DNA of 5,986 nucleotides from an uncultured Alphaproteobacteria bacterium (lineage in GTDB: Bacteria; Pseudomonadota; Alphaproteobacteria; Reyranellales; Reyranellaceae): contig CAIYWM010000549.1 of the NCBI GenBank assembly GCA_903929895.1, positions 1-5,986 on the forward strand. The letters run 5' to 3'. The translations under genes and the position numbers were made by a program. The first letter of the stretch is position 1. Each line of letters starts with the position of its first letter. The notes under the pieces were generated by a model, which was given only the letters and a program-made list of their open reading frames with translations, was not told the origin of the DNA and searched no databases. Below, piece by piece: positions 1 through 5,865 of the stretch.

Positions 1-726
1 CGCGCGCCGGCCGATGGCCATACGCTGCTCTATGCTGACGTCGCGCACGGCATCAATCCGGCCGTCTATTCCAAGGCACGTTACGATCCGGTGAAGAGCT
101 TCGTGCCGATCACCCTCGTCGGCGCCTCGCCGCAGGTGATGGCGGCCCATCCCTCGTTTCCGGCCAACTCGTTGAAGGAACTGCTGGCGATGCCGCGCGA
201 GCAGCTGCAGAAGATCGCCGTCGGCACGCCGGGGCAGGGCAGCGGTCCGCATCTCACTTACGAGCTGCTGCGCACCAAGGTCGGCCTCGATCTCGTCCAT
301 GTGCCCTACAAGGGCGGCGGGCCGGCGCTGAACGATGCGATCAACGGCCAGATCCCGCTGGTGATGAATGCCATGGCGCCGGTCATGCCCCACCTGCAGT
401 CGGGCAAGCTGAAGGCGCTGGCCATCGCCACGGCCGAGCGACATCCGCGCCTGCCCGAGGTGCAGACCTATGCCGAGAGCGCACCAGGCGTCGTCGTCTA
501 CAACTGGTACGGCTTCCTGGCACCGGCGGGGACGCCGCCCGAGGTGACGAACAAACTGGCGGCGGACATCGCCCGCGTGCTGCTCCTGCCGGACGTGAAG
601 GAGAAGTTCGACGCCGCCTTTCTAGACCCCATGCCGCAAGGCAGTGCCGAGATGGTGCGCTTCCTCGACGCCGAAGTGCGCCAGTGGAAGACCGTGGCGA
701 CGGAGACCGGCGTCTCGCTGGACTGA
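1..726 (+). CDS. Bug/TctC-family periplasmic solute-binding protein, 5' end cut off
   Basis: The frame is open from the first base to TGA at 724-726, giving 241 residues. Family members are usually about 320 residues, so roughly the first 80, including the signal peptide, lie outside the window. Visible family hallmarks are APADGHTLLY near the left edge, INPAVYSKARYDPVKSF, the ligand-loop motif GTPGQGSGPHL, the hVPYKGGGPAL motif, SGKLKALAIAT, and a C-terminal NWYGFLAPAGTPPEV. Family members are periplasmic binding proteins with a two-lobed fold that bind carboxylates or other small organic acids. Some feed tripartite tricarboxylate (TctAB) transporters and many are orphans. No TctA or TctB gene is in the window, so the ligand cannot be named. 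A GTG at 91 is in frame, but the similarity continues upstream of it, so it is not the start. The gene ends 21 bases from the convergent ogt stop. Confidence 0.93.
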   Translation, partial: RAPADGHTLLYADVAHGINPAVYSKARYDPVKSFVPITLVGASPQVMAAHPSFPANSLKELLAMPREQLQKIAVGTPGQGSGPHLTYELLRTKVGLDLVHVPYKGGGPALNDAINGQIPLVMNAMAPVMPHLQSGKLKALAIATAERHPRLPEVQTYAESAPGVVVYNWYGFLAPAGTPPEVTNKLAADIARVLLLPDVKEKFDAAFLDPMPQGSAEMVRFLDAEVRQWKTVATETGVSLD

Positions 727-747
727 GAGTGGTTCTTCCGCGCGGGC

Positions 748-1266
748 CTAAAGCGCGCCCTCGTGTTCGAGCAGCCACTTCTTGCGGGGCAGGCCGCCGC
801 CATAGCCGGTCAGCGTGCCGTTGCTGCCGATGACCCGATGGCACGGCACGACGATGCCGATCGCGTTCTGGCCGTTGGCGAGCCCGGCCGCCCGCACGGC
901 GCGCGGATTGCCGATGCGCCGGGCCAGTTCCGCATAGCTGATCGTCGTGCCGCGGCGGATCTTGCGCAGCGCCTGCCACACGCTTCTCTGGAACGGCGTC
1001 CCGCTCGTCTCGACCGGCAGCGTGTCGATGACCGCAATGTCGCCTTTGAAGTACGAGCCCATCGCCCTGGTCAGGCCGCCCGGATCGTGCGCGGGTGAAA
1101 GGACGTAGCGTCCCCGGCCGTAGTAACGGTCGAGCAGACGGCGCATGCGCGCCTCGTAGTCTGTCCAGTCGATCGCACGAATCCGGCCGGCGGCGTCGGC
1201 AACGAGTACCAGCTCGCCGACCGGCGTCGCGAGGCGATCGACCTTGAAGTCCAGAGGCTCAGGCAT
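748..1266 (-). CDS. ogt: Methylated-DNA--protein-cysteine S-methyltransferase (O6-alkylguanine repair)
   Basis: Suicide repair enzyme: it flips O6-methylguanine (and O4-methylthymine) out of DNA and moves the alkyl group irreversibly to its own cysteine. With the start at 1266 it is 172 residues, normal for Ogt. The active-site motif VVPCHRVIGS is present with acceptor Cys142 (codon 843-841) and His143. Glu169 in the C-terminal LLEHEG completes the Cys/His/Glu network at the same 27-residue spacing as in human AGT. The recognition helix reads RAVRAAGLANGQN, with Arg125 as the likely arginine finger and Asn131 as the Asn hinge. Residues 1-80 are the variable N-terminal domain. An in-frame ATG at 1296 would add ten residues. 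I prefer 1266 because ATGCCTGA then overlaps the upstream stop by 8 bases, which suggests translational coupling, and the protein then begins like other family members. It is the second gene of a leftward operon with the Ada-like regulator. Confidence 0.95.
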   Translation of the reverse strand: MPEPLDFKVDRLATPVGELVLVADAAGRIRAIDWTDYEARMRRLLDRYYGRGRYVLSPAHDPGGLTRAMGSYFKGDIAVIDTLPVETSGTPFQRSVWQALRKIRRGTTISYAELARRIGNPRAVRAAGLANGQNAIGIVVPCHRVIGSNGTLTGYGGGLPRKKWLLEHEGAL

Positions 1267-2311
1267 GCCGCGCCATCCGCAGGTGCTCGGCCGCATAAGC
1301 GTGCCACGGCCGCCACGCCGGCGGCGCGTCGTTGTCGACGGGCAGGCCCACTGGATCGCCGTCCCAGTCGCCCGGTGCCCGCAGGCCCGGTCGTCGCGCG
1401 ATCAGCGGGGCGAGCGTGGGGTCGCGCGCGAGATGACGGTCGATGGTGACGATGTCGGCGCCGAGGTCGAACACGCGCCGGACGCGCGCCACAATCGCAG
1501 GTAGGGCCGCGACTGACGGGGAGTGGATGGTGACGGCAACGGCATTGCGGTCGGCCAAGTGCGCAACGGCGACACTGCCGTGGTCGCCGGCCACAACGAT
1601 GCTGCGATGCCAGACGCCATCCTCGATCCATTCCAAGCCGGGCGTCGCGCGGGCGGCGAGCGCCGCCAGCATGCCGGGCCAGTCGTAGGGTGGACGATAC
1701 GCCAGCTTGAGCGTGACACCGTCGCGTGCCGAGGTGTCGGCGCCGCTCTTGCGGCGCAGCGCGCTCGGCGGCCGGTCGAACAACGCGCGGAAGGTCTCGT
1801 TGAAGCGCCGGACGCTGCCGAAGCCCGAGGCCAGGGCCACCTCCGCCATGGGCAGACGCGTGTCGTGCAGGAGTTGCTTGGCGAACAGCACGCGTCTTGT
1901 CTGCGCCACCGCGATCGGGGAAGCACCGAGATGTCGCTGGAACAGGCGGCGCAGCTGGCGGCCGCCGACGCCCAGCCGCTCGGCCAGCGCTTCGACGCCG
2001 GCCTCGTCGTCGTCGAGCGCGCCGTCGGCGATCAGCGCCAGCGCGCGGCTGACCGTGTTGGCGGTGCCGCGCCAGAAAGCGAGGTCGGGCGCGATCTCGG
2101 GCCGGCAGCGCAGGCAGGGCCGGAAGCCCGCTTCCTGGGCGGCAGCGGCCGAGGCGAAGAAACGGCAATTCTCGAACCTGGGAGTCCGGGCGGGACAGAC
2201 CGGCCGGCAGTAGATGCCGGTCGAGGTCACGCCCACGAAGACCCTTCCGTCGAAACGGGCATCGTGGCTCTGGAAAGCGCGGTAATAGGTGCTGCGGTCG
2301 AGCAATTCCAT
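1259..2311 (-). CDS. Ada-like methyl-sensing AraC regulator fused to a truncated AlkA domain
   Basis: 350 residues. Residues 5-75 are the Ada zinc domain, with TSTGIYCRPVCPAR and AGFRPCLRCRP. Cys35, Cys39, Cys66 and Cys69 match the four zinc ligands of E. coli Ada, and Cys35 is the expected acceptor of methyl groups from DNA phosphotriesters. Residues 83-187 are an AraC-type double helix-turn-helix (AERLGVGGRQLRRLFQRHLG, then VALASGFGSVRRFNETFRA). Residues 200-318 match the AlkA N-terminal domain, ending ARRPGLRAPGDWDG. Instead of the roughly 110-residue helix-hairpin-helix core, the sequence jumps to DPVGLPVDND and then WRPWHAYAAEHL, which resembles the extreme C-terminus of AlkA. Full Ada-AlkA fusions are near 490 residues. 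The inferred role is activation of alkylation-repair genes, including itself and ogt. Base-excision activity is unlikely because the DNA-binding hairpin is absent. The start is supported by a GGAAG ribosome site nine bases upstream. Confidence 0.9.
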   Translation of the reverse strand: MELLDRSTYYRAFQSHDARFDGRVFVGVTSTGIYCRPVCPARTPRFENCRFFASAAAAQEAGFRPCLRCRPEIAPDLAFWRGTANTVSRALALIADGALDDDEAGVEALAERLGVGGRQLRRLFQRHLGASPIAVAQTRRVLFAKQLLHDTRLPMAEVALASGFGSVRRFNETFRALFDRPPSALRRKSGADTSARDGVTLKLAYRPPYDWPGMLAALAARATPGLEWIEDGVWHRSIVVAGDHGSVAVAHLADRNAVAVTIHSPSVAALPAIVARVRRVFDLGADIVTIDRHLARDPTLAPLIARRPGLRAPGDWDGDPVGLPVDNDAPPAWRPWHAYAAEHLRMARHA

Positions 2312-2405
2312 GCGGTGATACTTCCACGCGCGCGCGGGCGGCGCTCGCGGTTTTCGGACCCGTTAGTCTTTGACCCGGGGGCGGGAACATGATCAGTCGC
2401 CGGCC
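2312..2405. promoter_or_regulatory. Divergent intergenic region between the Ada-like operon and the MFS gene
   Basis: These 94 bases are the only space from which the leftward repair operon and the rightward transporter group can be transcribed, so both promoters probably lie here or just inside the coding ends. The part next to the Ada-like gene is an alternating GC run (2326-2350). The part next to the transporter contains TTGACC at 2370-2375, but no convincing -10 box follows at a normal distance. I could not recognise an Ada operator. Calling it a shared control region is inference from gene orientation only. Confidence 0.4.
2321..2325 (-). promoter_or_regulatory. Ribosome binding site of the Ada-like gene
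   Basis: Read leftward, GGAAG stands nine bases before the ATG at 2311. This supports that start for the regulator. No other in-frame start close by has a comparable site. Confidence 0.55.
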
Positions 2406-2409
2406 ATGA
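2389..2409 (+). other. Possible six-codon leader reading frame overlapping the MFS start
   Basis: ATG at 2389 opens a frame of six codons (MISRRP) and stops at TGA 2407-2409. That stop overlaps the MFS start codon as ATGA. A purine-rich GGGGGCGGGA stretch precedes this ATG, whereas the MFS ATG itself has no clear ribosome site. This layout would allow translational coupling, but a frame this short can easily arise by chance. Confidence 0.2.
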
Positions 2410-3827
2410 CTGCGACAGCCGGTTGGTCGGCGCTGCTGAAGCGTGAATGGATTCCCCTGCTGGTGGCGCTGGTGGGCGGCGTCCTGCTGCACTCGATGAA
2501 CGTGCTGATGCTGGCGACGGTGCTGCCGAGCATCGTCGAGGATGTTGGCGGCACGGCGATGATGAGCTGGCCGACCACGGCCTTTCTTGCGTCATCGATC
2601 GTCGCGGCGACCTGCACCGGCCATCTGACGGCGCGGCTCGGGGCGCGCACCGCCTTCTGTGCCGGTGCGATGGTCTTTGGCATCGGTGCGTTGATCTGCG
2701 CCCTAGCACCGTCGATGGGTGTCGTGGTCGCCGGGCGATTCGTGCAGGGGTTCGGCGGGGGCGTGCTGTCGGCCATGGCCTATGTCCTGGTGGGCAATGC
2801 GTTTCCCGAGCCGATGTGGCCGAGGGTCGCCGCTCTGCTCTCCGGCGCCTGGAGCATGTCTGTGCTGGTTGGGCCCCTGGTGGGCGGCGCCTTTGCGACC
2901 TGGGGAAACTGGCGCGGCGCCTTCTATGCCGTGACCGTTCTCGCGGTCTTGCTGGCGATCGTCGCCGCGCGGGCGCTGCCGCGGGCACGGGCGGAAAAGG
3001 GAGGACCGGCGCGGGCGATTCCGGGCGGACGCGTTGTGCTGATCTGTCTGGCCATCGCGGTCATGTCGGCGGCCAGCGTCGTTTCCCTGCCGCTCACCAA
3101 GGCCGGGCTCTTCCTCACGGCCGTCGCGTTGCTGGTCGGGATGATCCTGCTGGATCGTCGCTCGACGGCGCCGCTCTTCCCGAGCGATGCCTTCTCGCTC
3201 AGCTCCATGACCGGCGTTGCGATGTGGTTCGCGCTTCTGGTGTCGATTGCCTACAGTCCGCTGTCGATCTTCGTGCCGATCTTCCTGCAGAGCCTGCATG
3301 GCTTCGATCCGCTGGCCGCTGGCTACACTGTCGCGGGAGCATCGATGGGCTGGACCGTTTCGTCGATTGTCGTCTCCGGTTGGTCGTTGCGGTCGGCGGG
3401 ACGAATGCTGGTCGCCGGTCCGTTCGCGATGGCCGTGGGCCTCGCCGGCGTGGCGCTCTTGATGACGACGCAGCCGGTGCTGGTCCTGCCGGCAGTCATT
3501 GCCCTGGTCGGTTTCGGCATCGGCGCCTGCTGGGGCTTTGGCGTGCAGCGCCTGATGGGTGGGGCAAGGCCGGGCGAGGGAGATCTCGCCGCCTCCGCGG
3601 TGGCAACCGTGCAGCAGACCGGCTTTGCGTTGGGTGCGGCCGCGGCCGGCATTGTCGCGAGCCTGTCCGGCCTCTCCCGCGAGCTGAGCGCCCAGGGCGT
3701 TGCCAGCGCAGCCTTCTGGGTCCCCGCGAGTTTCGCACCGATTGCACTCATCGCGACTGTTGCGGGCGCTCGCCTTGCGATGCTCGCCGGCCGCTCCGGT
3801 GATAAGACTGGGCCGGCACGACGGTGA
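2406..3827 (+). CDS. MFS transporter, DHA2-like with about 14 transmembrane helices
   Basis: Inner-membrane secondary transporter of 473 residues. About 14 hydrophobic segments are visible, roughly at residues 16-40, 55-71, 84-101, 104-128, 142-165, 170-190, 208-228, 232-250, 268-294, 303-325, 333-352, 356-380, 400-421 and 434-460, which fits the 14-helix drug:H+ antiporter class. Motif C is clear in helix 5 (VLVGPLVGG, residues 153-161), followed by WGNWRGAFY. Motif A between helices 2 and 3 reads GHLTARLGAR (72-81), with Ala in place of the usual Asp. Helix 1 (HSMNVLMLATVLPS) lacks the Asp common in DHA2 exporters. The substrate is unknown; export of drugs or small molecules is only a family-level guess. 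An in-frame TTG at 2370 would add 12 polar residues. The ATG at 2406 is preferred, though its ribosome site is weak. It is probably co-transcribed with the DUF2252 gene 27 bases downstream. Confidence 0.9.
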   Translation: MTATAGWSALLKREWIPLLVALVGGVLLHSMNVLMLATVLPSIVEDVGGTAMMSWPTTAFLASSIVAATCTGHLTARLGARTAFCAGAMVFGIGALICALAPSMGVVVAGRFVQGFGGGVLSAMAYVLVGNAFPEPMWPRVAALLSGAWSMSVLVGPLVGGAFATWGNWRGAFYAVTVLAVLLAIVAARALPRARAEKGGPARAIPGGRVVLICLAIAVMSAASVVSLPLTKAGLFLTAVALLVGMILLDRRSTAPLFPSDAFSLSSMTGVAMWFALLVSIAYSPLSIFVPIFLQSLHGFDPLAAGYTVAGASMGWTVSSIVVSGWSLRSAGRMLVAGPFAMAVGLAGVALLMTTQPVLVLPAVIALVGFGIGACWGFGVQRLMGGARPGEGDLAASAVATVQQTGFALGAAAAGIVASLSGLSRELSAQGVASAAFWVPASFAPIALIATVAGARLAMLAGRSGDKTGPARR

Positions 3828-3854
3828 ACAGCCGGAGCGGAGCGGGGTGGTGAG

Positions 3855-5324
3855 ATGACAGTTGTGAAGATCAACACGAATACCGATCGCACGTTCGAGC
3901 GCATGAACACGGCGATCGACAACATGACGTTGCTCGAAAGCTTCGTGGCGCCCCGGGCGACGGTTGCCGAGCGCCTGCAGGCGGGCAAGGCCGTACGGGC
4001 GCAGGTGCCGCGCACCTCGCATGCCAGCTTCGAAAAGGCGGCCAACCGGCAGGATCCCGTTGCCATCCTCGAGGCGCAGAACGTGAGCCGGGTGCAGAAG
4101 CTGGTGCCGGTGCGCTTCGCCCGCATGCTGGCTTCGCCCTTCGCCTTCCTGCGCGGCTCGGCGGCGGTGATGGCGGCGGACCTCTCGACCACGCCCGTCA
4201 GCGGCATGGCCGTCGGGGCCTGCGGCGACATGCATGTCTCGAATTTCGGCGTGTTCGCCTCGGCGGAGCGGAATCTGATCTTCGCCATCAACGACTTCGA
4301 CGAGGTCCATCCCGGTCCCTGGGAATGGGACCTCAAGCGCCTCGCCACCAGCGCCGCCGTCGCCGTGCGCTTCATGGGCGGCGACCGCGTGACGGCGGAG
4401 GGGGCCGCACGGGCGATCGTCCGGTCCTATCGCAAGCGCATGCACCGCTACGCCGAGATGGGCTACCTGCAGATCTGGTACGACCGCATCGACGAGCGTG
4501 CCGTCCTCGACACGCTGTCACCCCGGGCGCGGCGCGGTGCCGAGCGGCTGATGGACAAGGCCCGGACCAAGAGCCATGTCGCCGTGCTGGAGAAGCTGAC
4601 CGAGGAGGTCGGCGGCGAGCATCGCATCATCGAGGAAGTGCCACTGATCGTGCGCGAGACGGAAACGGCGGCGGGTACGCCCACCAATGTCGCTCTCGAC
4701 AACATGTTGCAGGACTATATCCAGTCGCTGCCGATCGACCGGCGCGTGCTGCTGTCGCGCTATCGGATCGTCGATTCGGCACGAAAGGTCGTGGGCGTCG
4801 GCAGCGTCGGTACCGGCTGCTGGGTCGTGCTGCTGCAGGGCATCGATTCGGACGATCCGCTGTTCCTGCAGGTGAAGCAGGCGCAGACATCGGTCATCGC
4901 GCCCTATGTCGACCAGAAGCTCAGGTTCGAGAATCAGGGTCGTCGGGTCGTCGTCGGGCAGCGCCTCGCGCAGGGATCTCCGGACATCTTCCTCGGTTGG
5001 GGAGTGGTCGACGGAAAGGACTTCTACGTTCGCCAGCTCGCGGACATGAAGGGCAGCCTGAAGTTCAACGAGAGCGACCCGAGCACCCTCGACGGCTTCC
5101 TCGAGTATTGCGGCCTGTGCGGCTGGGCGCTCGCGCTGGCGCATGCGAAGTCGGGAGATCCGGCGATGATCGCCGGCTATTGCGGCAACAGCGAAACGCT
5201 CGATGAGGCGATCGGCAAATTCGCCATGGCCTATGCCAGGCAGACGGACGAGGACTACGACGCGCTCGACAAGGCGCGCCGCACGGGGCGCATCAAGGTC
5301 GCGGCGCCGGAGATGGTGAAGTAG
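3855..5324 (+). CDS. DUF2252 family protein, possible permuted kinase-like fold
   Basis: 489 residues, close to the usual length for this uncharacterised family. Recognised by RMLASPFAFLRGSAAVMAADL (90-110; key residues F96, R100, G101), CGDMHVSNFGVFAS (123-136), FAINDFDEVHPGPWEWDLKRL (143-163; key residues D147, D149, D159) and YVRQLADMKGS (391-401). No signal peptide or membrane helix is evident, so it is probably cytosolic. GDxHxxNFG followed by NDFDE resembles the catalytic and metal-binding loops of aminoglycoside-phosphotransferase and kinase folds, and WEWDLKRL resembles the segment after them. Further on, GVGSVGT (314-320) and FLQVKQA (Lys341) resemble a glycine loop and the ATP-binding lysine. 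A phosphotransferase role is inference; no substrate can be named. The start is placed at ATG 3855, after a purine-rich GGAGCGG at 3834-3840; Met17 (3903) is an alternative. The spacing to the upstream MFS gene suggests one operon. Confidence 0.88.
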   Translation: MTVVKINTNTDRTFERMNTAIDNMTLLESFVAPRATVAERLQAGKAVRAQVPRTSHASFEKAANRQDPVAILEAQNVSRVQKLVPVRFARMLASPFAFLRGSAAVMAADLSTTPVSGMAVGACGDMHVSNFGVFASAERNLIFAINDFDEVHPGPWEWDLKRLATSAAVAVRFMGGDRVTAEGAARAIVRSYRKRMHRYAEMGYLQIWYDRIDERAVLDTLSPRARRGAERLMDKARTKSHVAVLEKLTEEVGGEHRIIEEVPLIVRETETAAGTPTNVALDNMLQDYIQSLPIDRRVLLSRYRIVDSARKVVGVGSVGTGCWVVLLQGIDSDDPLFLQVKQAQTSVIAPYVDQKLRFENQGRRVVVGQRLAQGSPDIFLGWGVVDGKDFYVRQLADMKGSLKFNESDPSTLDGFLEYCGLCGWALALAHAKSGDPAMIAGYCGNSETLDEAIGKFAMAYARQTDEDYDALDKARRTGRIKVAAPEMVK

Positions 5325-5349
5325 TCGCTTCGACCCCGGCCGAAGCGAC
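5324..5349 (+). terminator. Hairpin directly after the DUF2252 stop, terminator-like
   Basis: A perfect 9-base inverted repeat (GTCGCTTCG at 5324-5332 and CGAAGCGAC at 5341-5349) with an 8-base loop begins on the last base of the stop codon. No T-run follows, so it is not a classical intrinsic terminator. It could attenuate transcription or protect the 3' end of the mRNA. A weaker stem (GAGCG/CGCTC, 5361-5376) follows before the next gene. Confidence 0.4.
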
Positions 5350-5391
5350 GGGATTGCCCTGAGCGCTAAAACGCTCTCCCACCAACAGCAC

Positions 5392-5398
5392 GGGAGAA
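5392..5398 (+). promoter_or_regulatory. Ribosome binding site of the monooxygenase-fold gene
   Basis: GGGAGAA lies four bases before the ATG at 5403 and is the clearest ribosome site in the window. It fixes the start of the small downstream gene. Confidence 0.55.
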
Positions 5399-5402
5399 CC
5401 AC

Positions 5403-5729
5403 ATGGTCGATCTACATTCCCTGAAGGACGGGCTCGTCGTCACGGCCTTCTGGGAGGCCAAGCCAGCCGAAGCGGACGCCGTTGCGGCAATCGTTCGGGA
5501 GTACCTGCCACTGGCCCAGCGCGAGCCCTGGGTGCACGCCTTCCAGATCCATCGCTCGATCGCGGAGCCCGGGAAGTTCTTCTTCTACGAGGTGTTCCAT
5601 GACGAGGCGGGGTTCGCCTCCCACCAGGAGACGCCGCACTTCAAGGCGCTGATCGTGGGACAGGCGTTGCCGAAGCTCGTGAAACGCGAGCGCACGCAGC
5701 ACCGGTTCATTCAGGCGGAGACTGCCTGA
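5403..5729 (+). CDS. Antibiotic biosynthesis monooxygenase (ABM) domain protein, YgiN-like
   Basis: 108 residues, the usual size of a single ABM ferredoxin-like domain, which normally works as a dimer. Family landmarks in order are VVTAFWEAKPAEADAV (12-27), QREPWVHAFQIHRS (39-52, in place of the commoner EPGC), FFFYEVFHDEAGFASH (59-74), ETPHFKALI (76-84) and a basic tail RERTQHRF. Proteins of this family include cofactor-free quinol and polyketide monooxygenases, haem-degrading enzymes and stress proteins of unknown activity. The closest general type by sequence is the putative quinol monooxygenase YgiN, but the substrate cannot be read from the sequence. No signal peptide is seen, so it is probably cytosolic. 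It has its own strong ribosome site and follows the DUF2252 gene after 78 bases containing hairpins, so it may be transcribed separately or as a weaker operon member. Confidence 0.87.
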   Translation: MVDLHSLKDGLVVTAFWEAKPAEADAVAAIVREYLPLAQREPWVHAFQIHRSIAEPGKFFFYEVFHDEAGFASHQETPHFKALIVGQALPKLVKRERTQHRFIQAETA

Positions 5730-5740
5730 GGAAATGGAAG

Positions 5741-5854
5741 GGGCCCTCACTTCGTTCGGGATGACAATGGTGTTGGATATGCGCAATGCGCCGATCCAGG
5801 GAATGCTGTCATCGCGGGCGGGGTAACCCCCGCCCTGGAGCGGGCGAGGGACCC
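5741..5854. repeat. Intergenic element of nested inverted repeats, possible dispersed palindromic repeat
   Basis: The outer ends GGGCCCTC (5741-5748) and GAGGGACCC (5846-5854) are inverted copies with one extra base. Inside them, GATGACA (5760-5766) and TGTCATC (5807-5813) are perfect inverted copies. The centre folds again: TGGAT (5774-5778) pairs with ATCCA (5794-5798) around GCGCAATGCGC (5781-5791). The right arm carries an additional GC hairpin at 5816-5835. It lies between convergent genes, a common site for REP- or MITE-like repeats. Only one copy is in the window, so being repetitive is inference. Confidence 0.5.
5816..5835. terminator. Strong GC hairpin between convergent genes
   Basis: An 8-base perfect stem (GGGCGGGG with CCCCGCCC) closes a TAAC loop. 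It sits downstream of the monooxygenase-fold gene and, on the other strand, downstream of the leftward gene ending at 5866. A bidirectional transcription end is plausible from position, but neither side has a T-run. It is part of the larger inverted-repeat element. Confidence 0.35.
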
Positions 5855-5865
5855 ATAGTCCTTCT

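Noticed and set aside
727..760. A terminator between the Bug gene and ogt
   Set aside because: GCGCG and CGCGC can pair around the ogt stop, but only five bases match, there is no T-run, and the stem enters the ogt coding end.
1523..2392. A 289-codon plus-strand frame opposite the Ada-like gene
   Set aside because: It has no recognisable motif and lies fully antisense to a gene with intact zinc and helix-turn-helix domains.
2370..2398. TTGACC at 2370-2375 as a -35 box for the MFS gene
   Set aside because: The hexamer 17 bases on (TCAGTC) is nothing like a -10 box, and it would place the transcript start at or after the proposed start codon.
1071..2492. A 473-codon minus-strand frame overlapping the Ada-like gene and the end of ogt
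   Set aside because: Its translation is Arg/Ala/Pro-rich, with no recognisable domain, and it runs out of frame with the clear Ada-like protein on the same strand.
2703..4445. A 580-codon open frame on the minus strand opposite the MFS and DUF2252 genes
   Set aside because: It spans two well-recognised genes and their spacer, and its translation is Arg/His/Gly-rich low-complexity text with no domain. It is a GC-driven antisense shadow.
4518..5402. A 294-codon minus-strand frame opposite DUF2252
   Set aside because: It has no domain and is rich in Arg, Leu and Asp as expected from the complement of GC-rich codons. DUF2252 family motifs are in the other strand.
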